From an uncultured Methylomonas sp. (GTDB lineage Bacteria; Pseudomonadota; Gammaproteobacteria; Methylococcales; Methylomonadaceae), in contig CAKZJE010000066.1 in NCBI GenBank assembly GCA_936941155.1, positions 1 to 32,152 of the forward strand: 32,152 nucleotides of DNA, given 5' to 3'. Position numbers and translations under genes: made by a program. Below are positions 1 to 8,563 of the stretch, one piece after another (within the stretch, counting starts at the first letter, position 1; every line of letters starts with the position of its first letter). Under the pieces are notes generated by a model. It made no database searches. It was not told where the DNA came from and worked only from the letters and a program-made list of their open reading frames with translations.

Positions 1-491
1 GCCATTTTTTCTTTATTGCCTAAGCTTTCGGTAATCGCTAAGGATTTTTGATACATCTCAACGGCTTTGTCCAACTCACCGCGTGTTTGGTACACCAGCC
101 CTAAGTTGTTGTATTGATTTACTGATATTTCTTTCATGCCTAAGCTTTCGGTAATCGCTAAGGATTTTTGATACATCTCAACAGCTTTGTCCAACTCGCC
201 GCGTACTCGATATACTTCACCTACGTTGCCGTAAACCCACGCTATTTTTTCTTGGTCTTTGTGCGATTCAGCTAAAGCCAATGCTTTGTTGTAAGCGGCA
301 ATGGCTTTGTCCAGTTCGCCAACCGTCATCAAAGCCGCGCCTACTTCATTCCATTTTTTAGCATCATCCAAGTTTTGTTTTACTGCCTGTTTATAAGCCT
401 GAATAGCGTCCTGTTGCGGTGTTCCAGCATTAGCAGAAGTCATGGCTACCAAACTGAATAAAACAGCGATGGTTAATTTTTTGAGTGTCAT
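1..491 (-). CDS. TPR-repeat protein, secreted or periplasmic (C-terminus outside window)
   Basis: The reading frame starts at the ATG at 489-491 and runs off the left edge, so only about 163 N-terminal residues are present. It begins with a signal peptide (MTLKKLTIAVLF.. ending near SANA). After that come tetratricopeptide repeats with the usual A-x(2)-Y-x-K-A-L core and the line GELDKAVEMYQKSLA. TPRs are protein-binding scaffolds, so a periplasmic protein-interaction role is inferred; no enzymatic domain is visible. Two repeats are almost identical at DNA level with a 120-base period (40 residues), which points to recent tandem duplication. The partner cannot be told from this fragment. Confidence 0.85.
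   Translation of the reverse strand, partial: MTLKKLTIAVLFSLVAMTSANAGTPQQDAIQAYKQAVKQNLDDAKKWNEVGAALMTVGELDKAIAAYNKALALAESHKDQEKIAWVYGNVGEVYRVRGELDKAVEMYQKSLAITESLGMKEISVNQYNNLGLVYQTRGELDKAVEMYQKSLAITESLGNKEKM
18..202. repeat. 120-bp-period tandem DNA repeat inside the TPR gene
   Basis: A block of about 65 bases starting GCCTAAGCTTTCGG at 18 recurs at 138 with only a couple of differences. The spacing is exactly 120 bases, matching a 40-residue protein repeat. The near-identity suggests copy number may vary by recombination or slippage. Confidence 0.8.
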
Positions 492-792
492 TTATTTTTC
501 CTTTGATGGCGGTTGTTGTTGGCTTTCATGTGTTGTTTAACAGTTATGTTTGGCGGCTTGCGTAGGATTATTTCACAAACTTTCAAAATAAGTCGATTCA
601 AATTTTAACATTTCAAAATCTTTGCTTTTCAATAGGTTGATTAACTGGATAAATTACACGTCACCACCCGATAAAACCAATCCAAATTTGTTAGCGATAA
701 GACTTGATATGGAATCTATTGTCAAAGCTACATGACTGACAAAAGAAATGATTTTGCAATAACTGTTTACAAATAATACCAAGAGACAAAAA
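492..792. other. Intergenic gap with no assignable gene
   Basis: About 300 AT-rich bases lie between the TPR gene (leftward) and the small rightward gene at 793. A 61-residue open frame on the minus strand (654-839) overlaps the start of the next gene, has no recognisable domain and looks fortuitous. I see no RNA gene, repeat or convincing promoter. Confidence 0.5.
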
Positions 793-1110
793 ATGCCAAA
801 TGATTTACCAAATCCTTCAATTAATAACAGCCATGCCAATGATATTTATGAGAATGCGGTTTTAAAGCTCAATGAATTAGCAGCTATGGATTATGAAAGT
901 GAATATGCGCGAGCAATGACATTAAAACCGCATCGGGATTTTATTAATGCTATGGATACAGCAGAAAAAGAAGGAATTGAAATAGGCATTGATAAAAGAG
1001 AACATAAAAAGTCGCTTGAAATTGCTAAAACAATGCTGGCAAAAAATTTTGATATTCAAACAATTATGGAAATTACCGGACTGCCAGAAAATATAATCAC
1101 AACCCTTTAA
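793..1110 (+). pseudogene. C-terminal remnant of a PD-(D/E)XK (Rpn/PDDEXK_2) transposase-like protein
   Basis: The 105-residue frame has an ATG preceded by AGAGA. Its second half (residues 50-105) reads like the tail of Rpn / PDDEXK_2 family proteins: a helix ending in INAMDTAEKEGIEIGI, a Glu/Lys-rich stretch, then IAKTMLAKNFDIQTIMEITG, the typical small C-terminal helical module. The nuclease core carrying the catalytic D-ExK residues (normally the first 200 or so residues) is absent, so this is probably a decayed or rearranged copy. A stand-alone small protein is possible because the frame is open with a plausible ribosome-binding site. Its 3' end overlaps the convergent PepSY gene by 14 bases. 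Confidence 0.55.
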
Positions 1111-2275
1111 ATTTCACCCTTTGTTTTTGCCGCCAACGAATAAACCCCGTTACATATAAAATCAGCGGAATAAAACCACTGAAAAAAACCAGCCAGCGTC
1201 CCGTTAATCCCGCAATTTCGCCACTGTGCAACGGATGCAACCAGTTAATAAAGGTATCGCCGCCGCTGTTGTCCTGCAATGGATTTCTCACCGACAAAAC
1301 TTTGCCGCTGTATTGCTCTACCCACACCATCGTTTTAGGAAATCGCTGACTGGGTTCGCCCTGCTGATACAACATAATCCGATAACTGCTTTCTGGATTT
1401 TTTGGTGTTTCAATCCAGCGCAATTGTGCTTGCGGATAAACGTGTTGGGCAATTTTCACCGCGCTATCCACACTAATGCGCTGACGACCTGCTTGATAAT
1501 AGGAAGCAGGTTTTGGCATTTCATAAACTGGCGAAAGGCGATTAATCAACGGATTAAACGTATCGGGCAATTCCAACAAAATCCCGCTGATCAGCAACAC
1601 CAACATCAACAACAAACCATACATACCGTTGACTTTGTGCAAATCAAAAATAAAGCGCGTGTAACTGCTGTGGCGTTTAAAACTCAGTGCGGCTTTTAAT
1701 TTATGCAGCGGCGGCCACCATAAATACACCCCTGTCAGAGTCACAATCAACAATAAGCCGCCGATAATCCCCATCAGCAATTTGCCCGTCATATCTAACA
1801 GCAAAGTGAAATGCAAATCATAAATCCATGTCATCAGATATTGTCCCCAAAAGCGACTGCTTACCACTTGCGCGGTATAAGGATTCACCCAGGCGATATA
1901 CGGGGCAAAGTGCAAATGCGCCGTTTCTTTCGGTTTGTAATAACGCGCCATTAGCATGGCTTGCGGGTGACGCGGCAACTCCATTCGCCACGCGCCGTTA
2001 CGTTCAGGATGTGTTTTTTGCAGCGATTGCAACAGCGTTTCATAGGTTTGCGGCGGTTGTTGGGCTTGTGTCGCGCTGATTTGCAATTGTGGATTCAGCA
2101 TTTCATCAATTTCGACATAAAACACGAGCAAGCTGCCTGTTAATCCGGCTAATACAAAAATTAAGCCCGCAGTTAAGCCCAAATAAAGATGAAATTTCAG
2201 CCAAAGTTGGCGTAAATGGGAACGGTGAGAGGCTTTCGGTTGGGTAGATTTTGACAAGTTATTGTTAAAAATCAT
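1097..2275 (-). CDS. PepSY-associated transmembrane protein (ferric-reductase-like)
   Basis: The 392-residue inner-membrane protein belongs to the PepSY_TM family. Four hydrophobic segments are visible: about 33-55 (LTAGLIFVLAGLTGSLLVFY), 157-190, 218-238 and 358-382, with large periplasmic loops between. The N-terminal LWLKFHLYLGL and the C-terminal WLHPLHSGEIAGLTGR motifs carry the membrane-edge histidines typical of the family. Such proteins commonly accompany TonB-dependent siderophore receptors and are proposed to reduce or release iron in the periplasm. That fits here, because a TonB-dependent receptor lies directly upstream on the same strand, 68 bases away, with a hairpin repeat between. 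The substrate is not shown by the sequence. Confidence 0.85.
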   Translation of the reverse strand: MIFNNNLSKSTQPKASHRSHLRQLWLKFHLYLGLTAGLIFVLAGLTGSLLVFYVEIDEMLNPQLQISATQAQQPPQTYETLLQSLQKTHPERNGAWRMELPRHPQAMLMARYYKPKETAHLHFAPYIAWVNPYTAQVVSSRFWGQYLMTWIYDLHFTLLLDMTGKLLMGIIGGLLLIVTLTGVYLWWPPLHKLKAALSFKRHSSYTRFIFDLHKVNGMYGLLLMLVLLISGILLELPDTFNPLINRLSPVYEMPKPASYYQAGRQRISVDSAVKIAQHVYPQAQLRWIETPKNPESSYRIMLYQQGEPSQRFPKTMVWVEQYSGKVLSVRNPLQDNSGGDTFINWLHPLHSGEIAGLTGRWLVFFSGFIPLILYVTGFIRWRQKQRVKFKGL

Positions 2276-2304
2276 CAGTTGAATTTTGAGTGGCGAGGAA
2301 TTTA

Positions 2305-2337
2305 AGCACTGCCAGTCCTCAAAGGACTGGCAGTGCT
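2305..2337. repeat. Perfect 14-bp hairpin with CTCAAAG-type loop
   Basis: AGCACTGCCAGTCC and its exact reverse complement flank a TCAAA loop. It lies between the TonB receptor and PepSY genes. No T-tract follows on either strand, so a strong intrinsic terminator is unlikely. Related hairpins occur at 7037, 13351 and in the element at 29686. Confidence 0.85.
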
Positions 2338-2343
2338 AAGTGT

Positions 2344-4485
2344 TTATTTCATAAGGTCATAGTTTGCACTAATCGCACCGTAGAAGGCACGACCATCACC
2401 GGGTGCGTGTAAGGTTTGAGAACCATCATTCCACGCATATTCCCAATAAGTATCAGCTAAGTTTTTCGCTTGAAATTGCAATTCAATGTTTTTGTGAATT
2501 TTATAACTTAAATCCAAATTCAGCAGCGCGTATTCGCCAAATTGCGAACCCGTGTTTGCCGTATCGGTAAAATAATCACCTTGTCCGGTTGCCCACAGCG
2601 ATGCTTTCAACTCAGGGGTTGGTTGATAATCAATCCCCGTTGAGAACACATAATTCGGCGTATGATCCACTTCGTTACCTGCAAATTTCGGTGTCGCAGG
2701 TGCAGGTTTTTTGATAATTGCCTCTTGCAGTGAATACGTTCCCCAAATGCTAACTTGTGAAATCGGTGACAGTTTCACTTGAATATCCACCCCACGCCGA
2801 TTGGTTGCGCCAATATTATCGGAATCGCCGTTTGGACTGTTTAAAATCCGTTGCCATTCATTGGTCGCTGATTGTTCCCAATACGCCACCCTACCTTCGA
2901 CCCAATCTGCGGGTTTGGCTTTAATCCCAATTTCCCAACCTTGATTGATGGATGGTGCTAAGTCAGTGGCTGTCGGTGAGATTTTATAGCTTGCAGCTCC
3001 CACCGCGACTTGATAGGTTTTTCCCCAGTTACCATAGACGCTATAGCCTTCTAAAGGCGTTAACACCACGCCGATTTTCGGTTGCCAGATAGAACCATAG
3101 TTGTTAATCGCCGCAGTTCTGCCATTAGCTTTATTAATAAAACTGCCACCCACTTGGTCAACGCGAAATCCTGGGGTAATTTTTAGCCAGTCAAACGGTT
3201 TCACCATCATTTGCACATAACCGCCATAATCATAAAAACCAAATTCTTGGTTGCGTGTTTGTGTGGTGACAACCCGATTGACAGTGTTGTAACGATAGCT
3301 TTTGTTGTCTTGATATTGCACATCCACGCCTGTTTCGACTGAAAAATCTTTCAGCCATGCAACGGTTGGGTGATAAGTCAACGTGCTCATTGCACCGTAT
3401 TGAATTTCCTCGTTAATACGATTTTGTTGTGACACATTCGCACTAAATTTAACAAAGCGATTATCATCAAAGGTATTCACATAACTTTTAGTTGACCAAA
3501 ATAAATCATCGCGTAAATTCACATCAAAATGACCACTGAGTTGCCCAATTTGCCGTTTGCCGCCATCGGTTTGATTATGCGGCATAGATTGCGTTGGATT
3601 CGCCCGCGATTGTGCAAAGGTTAAATAGCCAGGTTCTTCTGCATCCGCATCACTCCAACGCGCGATTAAACCGACTTTGTATTTTTTATCTTCCGGCGTG
3701 TAAAACCATTTGCCTGAAAAACTATTTTTCTCAGAATGCGAATGGTCGCGGTAGCCGTTGGTGCTGCGATAATCAATGGTGTAGTTTTGCGAAAAACCAT
3801 TCATTTCATAGCCTGCGCCTGCTTGAATGTCGTAGGTGTCAAAACTGCCGTAGCTGGTACGCGCTTTTAAATAATTGCCGCCTTGCGTGGTGTTAATCGT
3901 GGCATTCCCTGCAATCGCATGTAAGCCGTAGCGTGGGTCGTTAGTGCCGCGCACCACTTCAATTGAAGAAATATCTAACGGGAAAATTGCATCAATAAAA
4001 GGCATATTGCCATCATTGGTGTTGCTGGGAATGCCATCAATCAACAATTTCACGCCGTTGATATTGCCTTCGCCGTTAAAACCGCGAAACGAGAATTTTC
4101 CGGTGGTTGTACCTTGGTTAAATTGGGTGATTTGCACACCCGGCATCCGGTGGAATAAGTCAAAACTGGTTAAGACGTTTTGATTCTGAATTTTGTCGGC
4201 ATTCATAATGTCAACCGAGCTAAGAATATCGCGGCTACTGAGTTTGCCGGAACGCGCCGCACGCCCTGAACTGACTGTCAATTCGCCTAATTCAAACACC
4301 GAATCATCTTCCACTTGCGCTTTTTTCGCTTTGGTTTTAGTTGTGCTATCGGCTTGCGTGGTTTTGTCTGTTTTTTTGTCATCTGCAAAAGCAGGCTGCG
4401 TAATCGCAAGACTAATAAAGGGTGCACCGAGCAAGACGGCAATCGTATTTGCTAAAACTTGTTTTTTACGCATGAAGAGTCCCAT
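2344..4485 (-). CDS. TonB-dependent outer-membrane receptor
   Basis: The 713-residue protein starts with a signal peptide ending near QPAFA and a Lys/Asp/Thr-rich linker. A TonB-box-like segment (ELGELTVSS) follows, then a plug domain (about 80-200) with FDLFHRMPGVQI, FRGFNGEG, LLIDGIPSN and IEVVRGTNDPRYG, and a C-terminal beta-barrel. It imports a metal chelate or other scarce ligand using TonB energy; pairing with a PepSY membrane protein suggests iron-siderophore. The end (HAPGDGRAFYGAISANYDLMK) has the usual barrel closure but finishes in Lys rather than the common aromatic residue. The ATG at 4471-4473 (MRKKQ..) is an alternative start that gives a more typical signal peptide and has GGGA just upstream. 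Confidence 0.93.
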   Translation of the reverse strand: MGLFMRKKQVLANTIAVLLGAPFISLAITQPAFADDKKTDKTTQADSTTKTKAKKAQVEDDSVFELGELTVSSGRAARSGKLSSRDILSSVDIMNADKIQNQNVLTSFDLFHRMPGVQITQFNQGTTTGKFSFRGFNGEGNINGVKLLIDGIPSNTNDGNMPFIDAIFPLDISSIEVVRGTNDPRYGLHAIAGNATINTTQGGNYLKARTSYGSFDTYDIQAGAGYEMNGFSQNYTIDYRSTNGYRDHSHSEKNSFSGKWFYTPEDKKYKVGLIARWSDADAEEPGYLTFAQSRANPTQSMPHNQTDGGKRQIGQLSGHFDVNLRDDLFWSTKSYVNTFDDNRFVKFSANVSQQNRINEEIQYGAMSTLTYHPTVAWLKDFSVETGVDVQYQDNKSYRYNTVNRVVTTQTRNQEFGFYDYGGYVQMMVKPFDWLKITPGFRVDQVGGSFINKANGRTAAINNYGSIWQPKIGVVLTPLEGYSVYGNWGKTYQVAVGAASYKISPTATDLAPSINQGWEIGIKAKPADWVEGRVAYWEQSATNEWQRILNSPNGDSDNIGATNRRGVDIQVKLSPISQVSIWGTYSLQEAIIKKPAPATPKFAGNEVDHTPNYVFSTGIDYQPTPELKASLWATGQGDYFTDTANTGSQFGEYALLNLDLSYKIHKNIELQFQAKNLADTYWEYAWNDGSQTLHAPGDGRAFYGAISANYDLMK

Positions 4486-4917
4486 TGTTGTTTTTAAATG
4501 ATGTGTGATTTTTTTAATCGCAAAAATTTGTAATTATTTTTTTCAAACTTCAGTTACAGCAATATGTTTGCCAAAAAATAAATCATTTAAAATCAACTAA
4601 CTAGCGACATATCTTAATATAAAACTAGGGCAAATAACTTATTTCTACTCTGTTAAATAACATTGTTTAATAATCTCTTGCGTTTTATTCTGTTGTGAAA
4701 ATGCACTATTTTTTGCACTTCTTTCTCGCAAATCACGCTTGATTTTCTATTTCCCGCAGTACAAACTTAATTTTGCGCACTTATTTTTTTAATCGGATGC
4801 ACAAAAAAATAACGATACCTGTTGAAGTTGGTTAAAAAACGAGTGCTGCATTGCTGAGTTTCAAGCTATGCAGCGTACATAGTCTTGAAATTATTATAAT
4901 TTTTTTAGGAGATTCTT
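4486..4917. other. AT-rich divergent intergenic region
   Basis: About 430 bases separate the leftward TonB receptor from the rightward gene at 4918, so it should hold both promoters. I found no clear Fur box, riboswitch or hairpin. The only firm signal is AGGAG just before the ATG at 4918. Confidence 0.5.
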
Positions 4918-7011
4918 ATGTACGCCTCATTATCTATGACTAATTTGCGCTGGGGAGCGTATGCGTTTACCAGCTTTTGGGGAGCTTATTTACTGTTTCA
5001 ACTCGAACCATTGATTGGCAAATTTATTTTGCCCTGGTTTGGTGGCAGTCCTGCGGTATGGATTACCTGCATGTTGTTTTTTCAAGTGTTTTTATTAGGC
5101 GGTTATGCCTACGCACATCTGAATCTGAAACGGTTTTCTGCCCGTCATCAAGGTGTGATTCATACCCTTTTATTGCTGCTGGCGGTATTAGCTTTGCCAG
5201 TCACGCCCGATCCATCCTTAAAACCCGATAATAGCGATCAACCAACCCTCGACATTCTGCTGCTGCTGGCTTGCAGCGTCGGTTTACCGTATTTCATTCT
5301 CGCCACGACCAGTCCGTTGCTACAAGCATGGATTGTGCGCATCAATCCAACCCGCTCGCCTTACACGCTATACGCGCTTTCCAACGTAGGCTCGCTGTTA
5401 GCATTGTTAAGTTATCCGTTTGTGTTTGAACCTTACTTTCGATTAGGACAACAAACTTCAGGTTGGTCAGTCGGATTTGTCATTTATGTGCTGTTATGTG
5501 CTTGTATCGCTTTAGATTTTCGCCGCTTAGCAACACAAAATGCGATTGTTGCCGAACCGATGGCGATTGATGATGAAATCCGCCTTTCCGATAAACTCTC
5601 ACCGCGCGTGTTATGGCTGTTTTGGTTAGCATTGCCCGCCGCATCCACAACCTTACTGTTAGCCGCAACCAATCAACTCTGTCAAGACGTGGCGAGTGTG
5701 CCGTTTTTGTGGATTATTCCGCTGAGTTTATATGTGTCATCGTTTATTTTTTGCTTTGCAAAACGGGATTGGTATCAACGGAAATTTTTCATCCCCGCGC
5801 TATTTCTGGCAGCTTTGGCTTTGACGGTGGTTTTGTATAATCCGGGAAAATTTACACTGGGTGCACAAGTGATGATTTACAGTGCGAGTTTATTTTTCTG
5901 CTGCATGACTTGTCACGGTGAACTGTATCGTTTGCGACCGCAGCCGAGTCATTTGACGGCGTATTATTTGGCGATTTCAGTTGGGGGCGCATTAGGTGGA
6001 ATTTTCGTAGCATTGTGTGCGCCGTTACTTTTTCCCTTATATTTTGAATTTCACATCAGCCTCTTCGCTTGTTGCTTGCTCACTTTGCTAGCGGTTGCTG
6101 TGGATAGTCAACTCTCTGAAAACAAACGTGATAATCGCAAACTTTGGTTGTTATCCGTTGGCGTTTTAATCGGTTTAGGAGTCAGTCTTGCGAATCATGC
6201 TTTTCAAACAGCGACTGCAAAAGCGCACATTAGTCGTAATTTTTATGGTGTATTGCGAGTGGAAGAGCGTTTTTTAGAAAACCCCGCTTTAGCGAAACGG
6301 TTTTTGCGACATGGTGTGATTGATCATGGTTTTCAATTTTTAGCTCCTGAAAAAAAACATATCGCCACCGCGTATTTCGCCAATGATTCAGGCGTGGGTT
6401 TAACGCTGAATAACTTTTGGCGTGAACACGGACGGCGCATTGGTTTGGTTGGTTTAGGAGTCGGAACGATATTGAGTTATGGCAAAGCGGATGATTATTT
6501 TCGAGTTTACGATATTGATCCGGCGGTTGTGGATGTGGCGAAAACGCATTTCACTTACCTGCAAGACACGGCGGCGCGTTATGACATTGTGGTTGCTGAT
6601 GCGCGTTTAGCCTTAGAGCGCGAAGCCCCGCAACAATTTGACGTTCTGATTTTGGACGCTTTCAGTGGCGATGCGATTCCGATGCACTTGCTCACCGAAC
6701 AGGCTTTGCAACTGTATCTGCGCCATTTGCGACCTGATGGCGTTTTAGCAATTCACATCAGTAATAATTATTTGGATTTGCGCCCCCTAGTCACTGGCAT
6801 GGCAAGACGTGCGGGTTATCAATCGTTATTGGTGGAATCAACGGCTGATAAAAATGCAGGCAGGTATTTATCTGAATGGGCATTGCTGAGTAAAAATCAG
6901 GCGTTTTTGCAGCAACGGGTGTTTCAAAAATTTAGCCCGACCAGCGCGACAGCACAAGAAGCGATTGTGTGGACGGATGATTTTTCCAATATGTTCCGCT
7001 TATTAAAATAA
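4918..7011 (+). CDS. Membrane-anchored spermidine-synthase-like methyltransferase-fold fusion protein
   Basis: The 697-residue protein has a hydrophobic N-terminal two-thirds with about a dozen membrane segments (starting GAYLLFQLEPLIGKFILPWF), the layout of fused MFS/spermidine-synthase proteins. From about residue 450 a soluble Rossmann domain follows: GLVGLGVGT (about 508-516) is the nucleotide-type glycine loop, YDIDPAVVDVA (about 531) the acidic motif, and ILDAFSGDAIP (about 578-588) the catalytic-loop region of spermidine synthases. Aminopropyl transfer to a polyamine is the family reaction, but many such fusions have unknown substrates, so the product is uncertain. A strong ribosome-binding site (AGGAG, 6 bases before the ATG) supports the start. 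Confidence 0.85.
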   Translation: MYASLSMTNLRWGAYAFTSFWGAYLLFQLEPLIGKFILPWFGGSPAVWITCMLFFQVFLLGGYAYAHLNLKRFSARHQGVIHTLLLLLAVLALPVTPDPSLKPDNSDQPTLDILLLLACSVGLPYFILATTSPLLQAWIVRINPTRSPYTLYALSNVGSLLALLSYPFVFEPYFRLGQQTSGWSVGFVIYVLLCACIALDFRRLATQNAIVAEPMAIDDEIRLSDKLSPRVLWLFWLALPAASTTLLLAATNQLCQDVASVPFLWIIPLSLYVSSFIFCFAKRDWYQRKFFIPALFLAALALTVVLYNPGKFTLGAQVMIYSASLFFCCMTCHGELYRLRPQPSHLTAYYLAISVGGALGGIFVALCAPLLFPLYFEFHISLFACCLLTLLAVAVDSQLSENKRDNRKLWLLSVGVLIGLGVSLANHAFQTATAKAHISRNFYGVLRVEERFLENPALAKRFLRHGVIDHGFQFLAPEKKHIATAYFANDSGVGLTLNNFWREHGRRIGLVGLGVGTILSYGKADDYFRVYDIDPAVVDVAKTHFTYLQDTAARYDIVVADARLALEREAPQQFDVLILDAFSGDAIPMHLLTEQALQLYLRHLRPDGVLAIHISNNYLDLRPLVTGMARRAGYQSLLVESTADKNAGRYLSEWALLSKNQAFLQQRVFQKFSPTSATAQEAIVWTDDFSNMFRLLK

Positions 7012-7036
7012 TTTTTTAAGCGCAAAGCTGATTACG

Positions 7037-7063
7037 ACTTCCAGTTCTCAAAGGATTGGAAGT
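7037..7063. repeat. Hairpin of the CTCAAAGG-loop family
   Basis: ACTTCCAGTTC pairs with GGATTGGAAGT around a TCAAA loop, with two imperfect positions. It has the same loop and layout as the hairpins at 2305 and 13351 but different arms. Confidence 0.75.
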
Positions 7064-7107
7064 TGTTTTGTACCGTGAAATTTATCTTCAATCCGCTGAA
7101 ATTTTTT

Positions 7108-7125
7108 AAGACGACCAGTTGTCTT
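7108..7125. repeat. AAGACGACC palindrome, copy 1
   Basis: AAGACGACCAGTTGTCTT is an 18-base near-perfect palindrome flanked by A/T runs (ATTTTTT before, GAAAATTTTT after). The same palindrome and flanks occur inverted at 22831-22850, so this is a dispersed repeat, not merely a local hairpin. Confidence 0.75.
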
Positions 7126-7164
7126 GAAAATTTTTGCTGTAATATCATCCGATGTAGAGATGCA

Positions 7165-7184
7165 AAAATAGCTAAAGCTATTTT
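7165..7184. repeat. AAAATAGC/GCTATTTT palindrome
   Basis: AAAATAGC and GCTATTTT flank a 4-base centre (TAAA), 16 paired bases in all. It sits just after GTAGAGATGCAAA, which resembles one arm of the palindrome at 18089. Confidence 0.55.
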
Positions 7185-7316
7185 ACTCCTCGCAGCGACT
7201 TTGCTTTTACGCTCCGAAAACTCACACGCGCACGCTTGAATTAAATTCCTTCAATCGGCTGGCAAGTGTCTGATGTAAAATACACATTATTTTAACTTTC
7301 TTCTGGTAAACATATC

Positions 7317-7946
7317 GTGATTAACAAACTCTGCGGATTTATTCTGCTGGCTGTTTCTGCAAATGGGCTGGCAGCGCAAACTATCAAAGTCATGGCATTG
7401 TTTAAGGATAAAGCCATTGTCACCGTTGATGGAAACCGGCAAAAGCTGGAAGTGGGAAAAACAGTCAATGGCATCACGTTAGTGTCCGCGAATAGTCAAC
7501 AAGCGGTGATTAAACTGGACGGCAAAACGCAAACCTTAAAACTCGGTTCAGGAATATCGAGTTTTAAAGATGAAAGAAATAGCGGCGAGATAATTCAAAA
7601 AAATGGCATGGGCATGTTTGTGACGGAGGCTTCTATCAATGGCAACGCACCGATACCCGCCTTGATTGATACCGGAGCGGTTGCGGTGGCAATGAGCAAA
7701 AAAATGGCGGATGACCTGAAATTGGATTACAGCTCAGCAAGGGAAATTTCAGCAAGCACCGCAAATGGCAAAGTCAATACGCATTTGGTGAATCTAAGCT
7801 CGATTAAAGTTGGCAAAATCGAATTAAAAGATGTTCAAGCTTTAGTTAGTGATGGCGAAATGACGCAAATTTTATTAGGAATGACTTTTTTAAATCGTTT
7901 ACAAGTGATTCACAACGCTAACAGTATGACGCTGTTGGCAAAGTAA
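7317..7946 (+). CDS. Retropepsin-like (clan AA) aspartic protease, exported
   Basis: The 209-residue protein starts at GTG. An N-terminal signal peptide (about 1-20, CGFILLAVSANGLAA) is followed by a small SH3-like beta region, then a single aspartic-protease domain. The active-site motif is LIDTGA (Asp118-Thr-Gly-Ala121) and the C-terminal ILLGMTFL (185-192) is the second hallmark. Members of this bacterial family carry one DTG per chain and are expected to work as dimers. The export signal suggests the periplasm. Substrates are unknown. The next gene begins 37 bases later, so they may be co-transcribed. Confidence 0.85.
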   Translation: MINKLCGFILLAVSANGLAAQTIKVMALFKDKAIVTVDGNRQKLEVGKTVNGITLVSANSQQAVIKLDGKTQTLKLGSGISSFKDERNSGEIIQKNGMGMFVTEASINGNAPIPALIDTGAVAVAMSKKMADDLKLDYSSAREISASTANGKVNTHLVNLSSIKVGKIELKDVQALVSDGEMTQILLGMTFLNRLQVIHNANSMTLLAK

Positions 7947-7982
7947 TTAATTCTTCTTATAACATTGATTTTTCAGAATATT

Positions 7983-8528
7983 ATGGCAAAACTAACTTTA
8001 CAAGAGCAGTTATTAAAAGCGGGTTTGGTGAGCGATGCAAAAGCAAAAACCGTTAAAACTGAAAAGCGCAAACAGGATAAATTAAAACTCAAAAACAATG
8101 TTGAGGTTGTTGATGAGGCGAAAGCATTGGCTGAGCAAGCGAAAGCGGAACAAATTGAAAAAGACCGTGTGTTGAATCAGCAAAAAGCGCAGGAGGCGGA
8201 GAAAAAAGCGGTTGCGGCGCAAATTAAGCAGTTGATTGATGAGCATAAGCAGAATCAAGACCCTGAGGGCGTGGCGTATAACTTTACCGATGGCAATGTG
8301 GTGAAAAAAATCTATGTCAGCGAGACTATGCGTGATAGTTTGATTCGGGGGCGGTTGGCGATTGTGAAATTTGAGAAAGCCTATCATGTGGTGAATTGCG
8401 AGGCGGCGGAAAAAATCCGTTTGCGCGATGCGGCGTGTGTGTTGGTGTTGAATAAGGTTGTTGAAACGGAAGTTAAAGAAGATGATCCTTATGCGGATTA
8501 TCAAATTCCTGATGATTTGATGTGGTAG
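7983..8528 (+). CDS. DUF2058 (YaiL-like) protein
   Basis: I chose the ATG at 7983 (MAKLTLQEQLLKAGL), the conserved N-terminus of DUF2058 proteins, over an upstream TTG. The 181-residue protein has a very basic, Ala/Lys/Glu-rich helical middle (about 18-85) predicted to be a long helix or coiled coil. A compact C-terminal part follows (YNFTDGNVVKKIYVSETMRDSLIRG and DDPYADYQIPDDLMW). The family is common in gammaproteobacteria and has been described as nucleoprotein- or polynucleotide-associated; the exact function is not established. It ends 35 bases before the AIPR gene. Confidence 0.85.
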   Translation: MAKLTLQEQLLKAGLVSDAKAKTVKTEKRKQDKLKLKNNVEVVDEAKALAEQAKAEQIEKDRVLNQQKAQEAEKKAVAAQIKQLIDEHKQNQDPEGVAYNFTDGNVVKKIYVSETMRDSLIRGRLAIVKFEKAYHVVNCEAAEKIRLRDAACVLVLNKVVETEVKEDDPYADYQIPDDLMW

Positions 8529-8563
8529 ACTAAAAAACTGATATTTTTTAACGCGGATTGCAA

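Larger units (their letters stand above)
7012..7316. other. Intergenic region holding three palindromes
   Basis: About 305 bases between rightward genes. It contains the hairpins at 7037-7063, 7108-7125 and 7165-7184 and no open frame of note. The first hairpin is followed by TGTTTTGT and may weakly terminate the gene ending at 7011. Confidence 0.6.

Noticed and set aside
18-202. Two spaced DNA repeats resembling a CRISPR unit
   Set aside because: Only two copies, about 65 bases long, in frame and coding for TPR motifs.
654-839. 61-residue hydrophobic open frame on the minus strand
   Set aside because: Overlaps the start of the gene at 793, has no domain, and has no ribosome-binding site that I can see.
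1226-1699. Long open frame antisense to the PepSY gene
   Set aside because: Shadow of a well-supported gene; composition lacks domain features.
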